From Polaromonas sp. (GTDB taxonomy: Bacteria > Pseudomonadota > Gammaproteobacteria > Burkholderiales > Burkholderiaceae_C), in assembly GCA_023259235.1 (NCBI GenBank), contig JAHFQQ010000122.1, positions 1 to 9,770 of the forward strand: 9,770 bases of DNA. Reading direction: 5' to 3'. The notes under the pieces were generated by a model that was not told the DNA's origin, did not search any database, and saw only the letters and a list, made by a program, of their open reading frames with translations. Shown here piece by piece: positions 1 through 5,933 of the stretch (position 1 is its first letter; each line of letters starts with the position of its first letter). The translations under genes and the position numbers were made by a program.

Positions 1-218
1 GCAATGTGGCGGAAAGTAATGCGGCCCTTGCTCAGATCGTAAGGCGAGAGCTCAAGTGAGACCTGGTCACCGGCCAGAATGCGGATATGGTTCTTGCGCA
101 TCTTGCCCGAGGTGTAAGCCACAAGTTTGTGACCGTTGTCCAGGGTGACGCGAAAGCGTGAATCGGGCAGCACTTCGTCCACCAACCCGTGCATTTCAAT
201 CAGTTCTTCTTTGGCCAT
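1..218 (-). CDS. infA: Translation initiation factor IF-1 (3' end cut by window edge)
   Basis: IF-1 is a small OB-fold protein that binds the 30S A site with IF-2 and IF-3 during translation initiation. The visible frame starts MAKEELIEMHGLVDEVLPDS, continues through RVTLDNGH and SGKMRKNHIRILAGD, and reaches LSPYDLSKGRITFRH, which together match almost the whole IF-1 family. The ATG is at 216-218 and is preceded by an AAGGAA ribosome binding site on the minus strand. Codon 72, where the E. coli protein ends, is still coding here and no stop is seen before the window edge. This fits the longer IF-1 isoform (about 87 residues) that many betaproteobacteria carry, often as a second copy (infA2). 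The gene lies 66 bases downstream of a small unknown gene on the same strand and may be co-transcribed with it. The identity is very secure; the isoform is an inference because the end is missing. Confidence 0.95.
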   Translation of the reverse strand, partial: MAKEELIEMHGLVDEVLPDSRFRVTLDNGHKLVAYTSGKMRKNHIRILAGDQVSLELSPYDLSKGRITFRHI

Positions 219-284
219 GATCCAGTTCCTTGAGAATTATAAAAACTTGTCTGTAAAGGCTTGCCCGCGCGGGTCATCCATTCG

Positions 285-527
285 TCAGGCGCAGGCCGGC
301 GAGGAGCGATCGTGAATCCAGCACATGGCGTGTTCGGTGGCGAAATGCACGGCGGCAGCCGCACTGTCAAAAAGTCTGCTGAAACGCAAAACGCGGTCGT
401 GCGTGCCGCTGCCGCGGCCGGAGCGGATGGAAACCGACGCGGCGAACCGGCCGCCTTCGCCTAGCTGCCTGGCCAACGGAGAGACAAGGTATTTGCCAAC
501 CGCAAATGGAGTGTGATAAATCGTCAT
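285..527 (-). CDS. Hypothetical small protein (80 aa) upstream of infA
   Basis: I cannot name a function. The 80-residue protein starts MTIYHTPFAVGKYLVSPL, contains GGRFAASVSIRSGRGSGTHD in the middle and an FDSAAAAVHFATEHAMCWI helix-like stretch near the end. There is no signal peptide, membrane segment or recognisable catalytic motif. Its composition (ordered hydrophobic pattern, basic residues, no low-complexity bias) looks like a real soluble protein, and I recall similar short conserved proteins in Burkholderiales near cold-shock or infA genes, without a known role. The ATG at 525-527 has only a weak upstream purine stretch (AAGAT). The plus-strand frames over the same bases read as unordered sequence, so the minus strand is preferred. 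It would be transcribed towards infA and could share its transcript. Existence is likely, function unknown. Confidence 0.65.
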   Translation of the reverse strand: MTIYHTPFAVGKYLVSPLARQLGEGGRFAASVSIRSGRGSGTHDRVLRFSRLFDSAAAAVHFATEHAMCWIHDRSSPACA

Positions 528-570
528 AAAATCTTGCGCCAGGTATTTTTCCCGGCTTGATAAATAAAAG

Positions 571-600
571 TTAATAAGGCATTCAATGACTTGCAGGCAA
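571..600 (-). promoter_or_regulatory. Weak candidate promoter for the 80-aa gene and infA
   Basis: On the minus strand a TTGCCT box (595-600) is followed after 18 bases by TATTAA (571-576), each matching 4 of 6 consensus positions, inside an AT-rich stretch (about 519-590) that stands out from the GC-rich surroundings. The leader to the 80-residue gene would be about 40 bases. Position and base composition support it more than the boxes do. Confidence 0.25.
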
Positions 601-950
601 GCCGGCGCGTATTCGGTTTTCCGCCTGCGCGGCCCTTGAGAGGGCCAAAGCAGCTTGAGCCAGGAGTGGGCACCGTTGGGAGAAGTGCTCGCCAGGAAAC
701 AGGAACAGTGCTAAGAGGGTTCAGGGCAGTAGGGGCACTGAAAGCACTGTCAAAGCGCTGTAAATTCGGGCTCTGGGAAGCGCCGCATTTGATAAGGAAG
801 CCCTTGACAACGGAGCTTCAATGTAAAAAACTTGTACGTTTTACCGAATCGCTTATTGTAACCGCGTCACGGCAACCGCGTACTTTGACTTGTTTCAGCC
901 CACCCCCGCTTCAAGCCTAACAAGCTTCGAGCGGTTAAACTAGATGGTTC
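601..950. other. Non-coding stretch upstream of tRNA-Ser with short inverted repeats
   Basis: I find no credible gene here; the longest open frames read as unordered, Arg/Pro-rich sequence without any known motif. It does contain perfect inverted repeats: GGCCCT-TGAG-AGGGCC at 631-646, and ACAGTGCT (705-712) with AGCACTGT (743-750) 30 bases apart. A further GCACTG lies at 735-740. A GGGCAC/GTGCTC pair around 669-689 can form a stem with one wobble pair. The sequence does not resemble RNase P RNA, tmRNA or 4.5S RNA as I remember them. A TTGACA hexamer at 804-809 and a TTGACT at 885-890 have no good -10 partner, so I cannot place the tRNA promoter. Confidence 0.4.
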
Positions 951-1038
951 GGAAGCGTGGCAGAGTGGTCGATTGCACCGGTCTTGAAAACCGGCAAAGG
1001 GAAACCTTTCGTGAGTTCGAATCTCACCGCTTCCGCCA
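951..1038 (+). tRNA. serT-like: tRNA-Ser (anticodon UGA)
   Basis: The 88-base gene folds as a serine tRNA. The acceptor stem is GGAAGCG (951-957) with CGCTTCC (1028-1034), followed by discriminator G1035 and an encoded CCA (1036-1038). The anticodon arm is CCGGT-CT-TGA-AA-ACCGG with anticodon TGA at 985-987, which reads UCA and related serine codons. A long variable arm (AAAGG-GAAA-CCTTT core) marks it as class II, and the T arm carries the GTTCGAATC loop. The minus-strand frames over it give the familiar spurious peptide made from antisense Ser-tRNA, so no protein should be called here. The gene stands alone, without a neighbouring tRNA in the window. Confidence 0.97.
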
Positions 1039-1041
1039 TTG

Positions 1042-1060
1042 GCCCTTGTCCCGCAAGGGC
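1042..1060 (+). terminator. Hairpin right after tRNA-Ser, possible transcript end
   Basis: GCCCTTG (1042-1048) and CAAGGGC (1054-1060) form a perfect 7-bp stem with a TCCCG loop, starting four bases after the tRNA CCA end. There is no T-tract behind it, so it is not a classical intrinsic terminator. It may instead mark the 3' trailer, protect it, or assist processing. Confidence 0.35.
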
Positions 1061-1408
1061 TCCCGGGCTGTTGGGGCCTTCTACCCACCACACCACCCGC
1101 CAATTGACTTGATGTGACAGGGCGACACGGCATGCCCCCAATCGGAAAATTGCTTGTCGAACTGCTGTCGTCAAGGAGCGGCCTTCGCGCGCTCAGGATC
1201 GAAGGATCGAAGCCACTATTGCGTGGTTGCATCGCTCGGCGGTAAACCTTGGTTTCGCTCGCTTGCGGCTTTGAATGCTCGCAGTTCTGATCAGAATGAC
1301 TGAGCATGCAAGCTACCTGGAGTGCAGCAATCAATCACAGGTTGCGGTAAAGACTAAAAACTCCTGTTCTCCAGTCACACGCGCTTGTTGCGTAAGGCCG
1401 GAGTCGAG
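1061..1408. other. Non-coding stretch between tRNA-Ser and the LysE-type gene
   Basis: No gene is supported. The open frame that crosses it on the minus strand runs through the tRNA antisense and is spurious. Visible details are an 8-bp tandem duplication GGATCGAA GGATCGAA at 1196-1211 and a dyad at 1275-1307 listed separately. No integrase, attachment-site duplicate of the tRNA 3' end, or IS end was recognised. Confidence 0.4.
1275..1307. repeat. Dyad-symmetric element upstream of the LysE-type gene
   Basis: A perfect 12-bp palindrome TTCTGATCAGAA (1285-1296) is flanked by an outer inverted pair ATGCTC (1275-1280) and GAGCAT (1302-1307), the outer centre being displaced by half a base. It lies about 100 bases upstream of the promoter candidate of the LysE-type gene, so it could be a regulator binding site, but no regulator gene is next to it. 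Function is unknown. Confidence 0.35.
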
Positions 1409-1438
1409 ATGACCAGCTGTCACAATGCCTTCTATACT
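1409..1438 (+). promoter_or_regulatory. Candidate sigma-70 promoter of the LysE-type gene
   Basis: A -35-like ATGACC (1409-1414) and a -10 TATACT (1433-1438) are separated by 18 bases. Transcription would start near 1445, giving a leader of about 36 bases that ends in the strong ribosome binding site AGGAGGTGA (1469-1477). The -10 box matches 5 of 6 positions, the -35 box 4 of 6. Confidence 0.5.
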
Positions 1439-1480
1439 GGCAACACGCGCCCCCTTGCAAGGCGTGGCAGGAGGTGACTT

Positions 1481-2092
1481 GTGGCCTGGCATACGTGGTT
1501 GATTTATCTCGTCGCGGCGGTGGGCCTCTCGCTCACGCCTGGCCCCAACAGCCTGCTGGCGCTGACCAACGGCGCGCTGCACGGCCACCGCCGCACGCGC
1601 TGGACGGTGGCGGGCGGCGCTCTGGGCTTTGTGGCGGTGATTGCGCTTTCCATGCTGGGAATTGGCGCACTGTTGCAGGCCTCGGCCAGTGCGCTGCTGG
1701 TGCTCAAGTGGGTCGGTGGCGCCTACCTGGTGTGGCTGGGCATCCAGCTCTGGCGCGCGCCGCCGCTGCAGCTCAAGCCCAGCGCGGACGCACCACTTCC
1801 GCGGCGCAGCCAGCTGTTTCGCCAGGGGCTGTTCGCGGCGGTGTCCAACCCCAAGGCGCTGCTGTTCTACGGCGCCTTTTTGCCCCAGTTTCTCGACCCG
1901 GCACGCAGCCTGTGGCTGCAGTTCGTGGTCATGGCGGGTACTTTTGCAGTAATCGAGTGCGTGGTTGAAATGCTGCTCTCCCGCATGGCGCACCGCATTC
2001 GCCCGGTACTGGATCGCTATGGCAAGCGCTTCAACCGCATCTGCGGCGGCGCCTTTGCGGCCATGGGCGTAGCGCTGCCGATGACGCGCTGA
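1481..2092 (+). CDS. LysE/RhtB family amino-acid exporter
   Basis: This 203-residue inner-membrane protein belongs to the LysE/RhtB family, which exports amino acids or related metabolites with the proton gradient; the substrate cannot be read from the sequence. Family signs are the N-terminal LSLTPGPNSLLALTNG (residues 16-31, with the PGPN motif), five to six hydrophobic segments, and the central FAAVSNPKALLFYGAFLPQF block (about 118-137). The C-terminal GGAFAAMGVAL segment is also usual. The length is normal for the family (about 200-210). The start is GTG at 1481, chosen because AGGAGGTGA sits at 1469-1477, an ideal spacing, and because it gives the usual N-terminus. The gene is flanked by non-coding DNA on both sides, has its own promoter candidate, and is convergent with hemW, so it is probably a single-gene unit. 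No LysR-type regulator is present in the window. Confidence 0.9.
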   Translation: MAWHTWLIYLVAAVGLSLTPGPNSLLALTNGALHGHRRTRWTVAGGALGFVAVIALSMLGIGALLQASASALLVLKWVGGAYLVWLGIQLWRAPPLQLKPSADAPLPRRSQLFRQGLFAAVSNPKALLFYGAFLPQFLDPARSLWLQFVVMAGTFAVIECVVEMLLSRMAHRIRPVLDRYGKRFNRICGGAFAAMGVALPMTR

Positions 2093-2350
2093 TCGGTCGT
2101 TTCACAAGCGCTGTTGCATGTACACCGCGCCATCCCCAAAGTCGGCGAGGCGCTGGCGCTGGTGGATTTCCTGTAGAGTGGTGCACGACATAGCCGTGTC
2201 GTTCCCAAAACCTTTACGGTCCGCGATGCTTTGGCGTGTACCTTGGTGCGGTCCAGGCACACCGCGCCTATCCTGAGCGGTTTCATCTATCGACCCATCT
2301 CCATCACCTGGGCCAACATGCTTTGTGTGCTTATCACGCTTCCCGTCCGG
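2093..2350. other. Intergenic region between convergent LysE-type gene and hemW
   Basis: No intact gene is supported in these 258 bases. A 6-bp stem ACGACA (2185-2190) with TGTCGT (2197-2202) could slow transcription from either side, but no T-run follows. Minus-strand frames contain short protein-like pieces separated by stops: MLAQVMEMGR, then after a TAG a piece with LDRTKVHAKAS, which faintly recalls the DGTKxxAxAS block of IS1182/IS5-type transposases. This may be a decayed mobile-element remnant; the evidence is thin. Confidence 0.3.
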
Positions 2351-3553
2351 TTACGCCGCTAAAAACAGTTCCTGCAAGTCGTTCAGAAAATCAAAACCCC
2401 GCGCGGTCGGCTTGACACGAACAAAATCGCGCTCGATCAGCCCTTTGCGCTCGGCTTCTTCCAGACCGGGCATGATGGCGGTGAGGGGCAGGCCGGTTTT
2501 TTCCGTAAAGTCCTGCAGCCTGAACCCTTCCCTGAGCCGCAAGGCGTTAAGCATGAATTCAAACGGCAGGTCGCGACGGCTCACTTCGATATCCTGCGCC
2601 ACGGCATCTCCCGCCAGGGCTTTTTCCATATAAAGCCCGGGCTCGCGGTAACGCACCTGACGAATCACGCGGTGGGGAAAGCTGAGCTTGCTGTGTGCGC
2701 CGGCGCCAATTGCCAGGTAGTCGCCAAACTGCCAGTAGTTCAGGTTGTGAAAGCAAAGATGCCCCGGCCTGGCGTAGGCCGACACTTCATAACGCGCAAG
2801 TCCGGCCCCCTCGGTCATTTCGGTGATCCGGTCGAGCATGGCGTAGGCCAGGTCTTCTTCGGGCAGCACCGGCGGGAATTTTGCAAAGTAGGTGTTGGGC
2901 TCGATCGTCAGTTGGTAAATTGAAATATGGGGCGGTTGCAGCGCAAGCGCCTGGCGCATGTCGTGCTCCAGATTTTCCATCGTCTGGCCGGGCAGCGCGT
3001 ACATGATGTCGAGATTGAAGGTGTCAAACGCTTGCGCCGCTTCGTCAACGGCCGCAATCGCCTGGTCGCGGTCATGCACACGGCCGAGTGCCTTGAGGTG
3101 GCGGTCGTCAAAACTTTGCACGCCGACGGACAGGCGCGTGACGCCGGCGCTGCGAAAGGCCTTGAAGCGGTCCTTCTCAAAGGTGCCGGGGTTGGCTTCC
3201 AGTGTGATTTCGCAGTCGGCCTCCAGCGGCAGGCGGGCGCGGACATCGCTCAGCAGACGGTCAATGGCCTGCGGTGAAAACAGGCTGGGTGTGCCACCAC
3301 CAATAAAGATGCTGTGCACCGTGCGGCCCCAGACCAGCGGCAGCGAGGCTTCCAGATCAGCCATTAGCGCATCAAGGTAGCGCTGCTCCGGCACCCTCTC
3401 AGGCAGCACACCCGACAGCTCATGTGAATTGAAATCGCAATAGGGACACTTTTTCAGGCACCAGGGTAAATGGACATAGAGCGTCAAGGGCGGCAGCGCG
3501 CGCAGTTGCAGGGTGCCGCTGCGCATGTAGTGTTGAATATCCTGGCGGGCCAT
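2351..3553 (-). CDS. hemW: HemW, radical-SAM heme chaperone
   Basis: HemW is a cytoplasmic radical-SAM protein related to the oxygen-independent coproporphyrinogen oxidase HemN. It has been shown in other bacteria to bind heme and pass it to respiratory enzymes, and is often mislabelled as HemN. From the ATG at 3553 the protein has 400 residues. The 4Fe-4S motif lies in YVHLPWCLKKCPYC (C32, C36, C39; CxxxCxxC), followed by GGGTPSLF (about 85-92), an LEANPGT block, and the HNLNYW signature with GDYLAIGAGAHS typical of HemW. The C-terminal winged-helix-like HemN_C region ends in FLNDLQELFL. The three-cysteine spacing without the fourth HemN cysteine favours HemW. An in-frame GTG at 3572-3574 would add seven residues overlapping rdgB; the ATG four bases after the rdgB stop is preferred. 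No clear ribosome binding site precedes either start, so coupling to rdgB is likely. Confidence 0.95.
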   Translation of the reverse strand: MARQDIQHYMRSGTLQLRALPPLTLYVHLPWCLKKCPYCDFNSHELSGVLPERVPEQRYLDALMADLEASLPLVWGRTVHSIFIGGGTPSLFSPQAIDRLLSDVRARLPLEADCEITLEANPGTFEKDRFKAFRSAGVTRLSVGVQSFDDRHLKALGRVHDRDQAIAAVDEAAQAFDTFNLDIMYALPGQTMENLEHDMRQALALQPPHISIYQLTIEPNTYFAKFPPVLPEEDLAYAMLDRITEMTEGAGLARYEVSAYARPGHLCFHNLNYWQFGDYLAIGAGAHSKLSFPHRVIRQVRYREPGLYMEKALAGDAVAQDIEVSRRDLPFEFMLNALRLREGFRLQDFTEKTGLPLTAIMPGLEEAERKGLIERDFVRVKPTARGFDFLNDLQELFLAA

Positions 3554-3557
3554 GGTT

Positions 3558-4166
3558 TTACAGCCAGCGCTCACGTATCAGAGCCAGCATCTGCCGGGCT
3601 GCCTTGCCGCGATGGCTGTTGGCGTTTTTCACCTCGACGGGCAACTGGGCAAAGGTTTGGCCGAACTCGGGAATGAACATCACCGGATCAAAACCAAACC
3701 CGTTGCTGCCCTTGGGCGCAGTGGCAATTTCACCAGACACCCGCCCCGACGCAATCAGCGGCTCCGGATCGTCTTCGGAGCGCAGCGCCACCAGCGTGCT
3801 CACCAGTGCCGCGCGACGCTGGGTCGGCTGGGGCAAACCCGCCATCTGCTCCAGCAAGGCCTTGACGTTGTTATCGTCGCCCTTGGCGTAGCCAAACCGC
3901 GTAGCATAAAACGCCGTGTCCACGCCCGGCAAGCCGCCGAAAGCGTCCACGCACAAACCGGCATCGTCGGCCAGCGCAGGCAGGCCACTGAGCCTGGATG
4001 CGTGGCGGGCTTTGGCGAGCGCATTTTCGACAAAGGTGCGAAAAGGCTCCGAGGCCTCGGAGATGCCCAGCTCAGACTGGCGCAACAATTGCAGACCGAG
4101 CGGCGCGAACATGGCCTGCAGCTCGGCGAGTTTCCCCTGGTTGTTTGATGCAAGTACGATTTTCAT
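3558..4166 (-). CDS. rdgB: ITP/XTP pyrophosphatase, RdgB/Ham1 family
   Basis: RdgB hydrolyses non-canonical purine triphosphates (dITP, ITP, XTP) to the monophosphate and pyrophosphate, keeping them out of DNA and RNA. The 202-residue protein begins MKIVLASNNQGKLAEL, the usual triphosphate-binding N-terminus, then has LADDAGLCVDAFGGLPGV with the conserved acidic pair, and GFGFDPVMFIPE further on. It ends with the family block KNANSHRGKA containing the Ser-His-Arg that contacts the base. Length and motif order are normal. The ATG at 4164-4166 gives the standard start; a TTG directly upstream adds one residue and is unlikely. No strong ribosome binding site is visible. It follows rph after 46 bases and precedes hemW by four bases, as part of one minus-strand operon. 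Confidence 0.96.
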   Translation of the reverse strand: MKIVLASNNQGKLAELQAMFAPLGLQLLRQSELGISEASEPFRTFVENALAKARHASRLSGLPALADDAGLCVDAFGGLPGVDTAFYATRFGYAKGDDNNVKALLEQMAGLPQPTQRRAALVSTLVALRSEDDPEPLIASGRVSGEIATAPKGSNGFGFDPVMFIPEFGQTFAQLPVEVKNANSHRGKAARQMLALIRERWL

Positions 4167-4212
4167 CAATGAAAAGTGGCTCTAGCCCACGCTATACCTA
4201 AGTATCCAGCTA
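4167..4212. repeat. Diverged copy of a Comamonadaceae-type intergenic repeat between rph and rdgB
   Basis: The gap reads GTGGCTCTAGCC, then a short dyad ATAC-CTAA-GTAT, then CCAGCTACTAATTAG towards the rph stop. This order (GGCTCTAGC, a central dyad, AGCTA, then an AT tail) matches a short repeat I recall as very common between genes in Comamonadaceae. The copy here is imperfect. It may also run into the last codons of rph. The resemblance is from memory and needs a genome-wide count. Confidence 0.35.
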
Positions 4213-4941
4213 CTAATTAGATAGTGAATGTTTCTGGATGGCGACCAGTTCGGTGATGCCTTTTTCGGCCAGCGCCAGCAATGCGTCCATTTCCTCGCGT
4301 GAAAAGGCAGCGCCTTCCGCCGTGCCCTGCACTTCCACAAAATGGCCGGCACCCGTCATGACAATATTCATGTCGGTGTCTGCCGCCGAGTCCTCGGTGT
4401 ATTCCAGGTCCAGCATGGGATTGCCCCACACAATACCGACCGAAATGGCAGCCACATGACTGAGAATTGGCGATTCCTGGAGCTTGCCGCTGGCGAGCAA
4501 AGTGCTGATGGCATCCTGCGCGGCCACAAAGGCGCCGGTGATGCTGGCCGTGCGGGTGCCGCCATCGGCCTGAATCACATCGCAGTCGAGATGAATTGTG
4601 CGCTCACCCAATTTTTTCAGATCAAACACGGAACGCATGGCGCGGCCGATCAGGCGCTGGATTTCCTGGGTGCGACCGCTCTGTTTGCCGCGTGCTGCTT
4701 CGCGGTCGCTGCGCGTGTGCGTGGCGCGTGGCAGCATGCCGTATTCAGCGGTGACCCAGCCCTCACCACTGCCCTTTTTGTGGCTGGGGACTTTTTCCTC
4801 AACCGAGGCGGTGCACAGAACCCGGGTGGCGCCAAATTCAATCAACACCGATCCTTCTGCATAAGCGGTGTAATGACGCGTGATGCGTACCGGACGAAGG
4901 GCATCCAGGGCGCGCGCGCCGCTTCTGGAAAACTGACTCAT
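4213..4941 (-). CDS. rph: Ribonuclease PH
   Basis: RNase PH is a phosphate-dependent 3'-to-5' exoribonuclease that forms a hexameric ring and trims the 3' ends of tRNA precursors. The 242-residue protein has the family blocks in order: ALDALRPVRITR near the start, EGSVLIEFGATRVLCTASVE, GWVTAEYGMLPRATHTR, GRTQEIQRLIGRAMRS (with the arginines used in phosphate binding), LDCDVIQADGGTRTASITGA, and the acidic region LEYTEDSAADTDMNIVMT. The ATG at 4939-4941 is chosen because an AGAAAG purine stretch lies at the right distance and the N-terminus MSQFSRSGAR fits the family. An upstream in-frame start at 4965 would add eight residues without conservation. The gene starts 89 bases after the phosphatase stop and is followed by rdgB, an arrangement also seen in many other bacteria. 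Confidence 0.97.
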   Translation of the reverse strand: MSQFSRSGARALDALRPVRITRHYTAYAEGSVLIEFGATRVLCTASVEEKVPSHKKGSGEGWVTAEYGMLPRATHTRSDREAARGKQSGRTQEIQRLIGRAMRSVFDLKKLGERTIHLDCDVIQADGGTRTASITGAFVAAQDAISTLLASGKLQESPILSHVAAISVGIVWGNPMLDLEYTEDSAADTDMNIVMTGAGHFVEVQGTAEGAAFSREEMDALLALAEKGITELVAIQKHSLSN

Positions 4942-4991
4942 GGTAAATGGCTTTCTGGCGTGCAATACCGGATCAATGGGAAAAGGGAGCT

Positions 4992-5035
4992 CCTGTCAGC
5001 ACCGGCGCGCCAAGCATGACCTGGGTGCTGTCAGG
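4992..5035 (-). terminator. Long imperfect hairpin over the phosphatase stop codon
   Basis: CCTGTCAGCACC (4992-5003) and GGTGCTGTCAGG (5024-5035) can pair over 12 positions with a single mismatch, around a 20-base loop that includes the 8-bp palindrome GGCGCGCC. On the minus strand the stem begins at the last codons and TGA of the PP2C gene, and a run of four T follows about seven bases behind the stem. It may attenuate transcription or stabilise the kinase/phosphatase message ahead of rph. It is not a standard terminator because the T-run is short and displaced. Confidence 0.4.
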
Positions 5036-5933
5036 CTCTTCTTGCCGCAGTGCGGCGGATGGCCTCGTTGATTTCGGCGATGGACTTCTCGATTGTCGCC
5101 TCATCGAGCTCATCAGGCATGGTATCGAGCAAGCCCGCCTGGATGGTCGAGGCGAACACCCCGTCCATAACGCTGTCGGTGGACACGCCGCGGGTCGATT
5201 CAAAAGCATCCGGGGTTTCCCATTCCATGGCCAGAACGGTCACGTTATCGCTGTGTTCGCCTGCACTGCGCAAAGCCGCCTCGACCAGATCCGGCACCGC
5301 ATCTGACACGCTTTTGCTGGCCAGTTGCGTGACAATTTCCTCATCGCTCAGGGTACCCCACAGGCCATCCGAGCACAGCAGCAACTTGTCGCCCTGCTGC
5401 AGGATGACCGGGCCCGTAATGTCAAAAACGGGCTTGGTCGGCGAACCCAGACAGGTAAACAGGATGTTGCGGTTGATGTTCTCAAGCTTGATGACTCCGG
5501 CGCTTTGCTGCTCGAGGTAGGAATGATCACGAGTACGCGTCAGCAATTCACCGTCACGCACGACATACAGGCGCGAATCTCCGCAATGCGCCCAGGTGGC
5601 CCCGGCGCCCTGCAAAATTACCGCCACCACGGTAGTCCTGGGTGTATCGAGCATGCCTTTTTCGCTGGCGTAGTGAATGATCTGGTGATGCGCGGCCATC
5701 ACCGCAATTGACAGAAATTCCGCCGTGTCTTCAATGATGGGCCGCGCTTCCTTCTGATACAGCGCCGCAATGGTCTGCAGCGCCAGTTGCGCCGCCACTT
5801 CGCCCTCGGGATGCCCGCCCATGCCATCAGCCAGCACGAACAGACCCGATTCGCGGGTGTAGCAGTAACCCATGCGGTCTTCGTTTTTAGCACGACCGCC
5901 CCTTCGGCTCACCTGAAAGACGGAGAATTTCAT
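5031..5933 (-). CDS. PP2C (PPM) family Ser/Thr protein phosphatase
   Basis: This 300-residue soluble protein is a metal-dependent PPM phosphatase that removes phosphate from Ser/Thr residues, most likely on the neighbouring kinase and its targets. All family metal and phosphate sites are present: RAKNEDR (E18-D19), VLADGMGGHPEGE (D36 to H41), HCGDSRLY (GDSR 118-121), the RDHS block (D136), LLLCSDGLW (SDG 188-190) and EHSDNVTVL (DN 229-230). The last 60 residues are an acidic, helical tail without known motif. There is no signal peptide or membrane helix. The ATG overlaps the kinase TGA by four bases (ATGA at 5930-5933), so translation is very likely coupled and the two products made together. 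A hairpin covers its stop. Identity is secure; substrates are unknown. Confidence 0.95.
   Translation of the reverse strand: MKFSVFQVSRRGGRAKNEDRMGYCYTRESGLFVLADGMGGHPEGEVAAQLALQTIAALYQKEARPIIEDTAEFLSIAVMAAHHQIIHYASEKGMLDTPRTTVVAVILQGAGATWAHCGDSRLYVVRDGELLTRTRDHSYLEQQSAGVIKLENINRNILFTCLGSPTKPVFDITGPVILQQGDKLLLCSDGLWGTLSDEEIVTQLASKSVSDAVPDLVEAALRSAGEHSDNVTVLAMEWETPDAFESTRGVSTDSVMDGVFASTIQAGLLDTMPDELDEATIEKSIAEINEAIRRTAARRA

Noticed and set aside
804..809. TTGACA as -35 box of the tRNA promoter
   Set aside because: No acceptable -10 hexamer lies 16-19 bases downstream, and it is about 140 bases from the tRNA.
591..920. Plus-strand open frame of 109 residues
   Set aside because: No ribosome binding site, Arg/Pro-rich unordered sequence, no recognisable domain.
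867..1334. Minus-strand open frame of 155 residues across the tRNA gene
   Set aside because: Its middle is the antisense translation of tRNA-Ser, a well-known artefact, and the rest has no protein-like pattern.
1331..1993. Minus-strand frame of 220 residues opposite the LysE-type gene
   Set aside because: Gln/Arg/His-rich antisense shadow of a GC-rich coding region; the plus strand carries clear LysE motifs and a strong ribosome binding site.
3552..4148. Plus-strand frame of 198 residues opposite rdgB
   Set aside because: Antisense shadow; rdgB on the minus strand has every family motif.
4342..5019. Plus-strand frame of 225 residues opposite rph
   Set aside because: Antisense shadow of RNase PH with no motif of its own.
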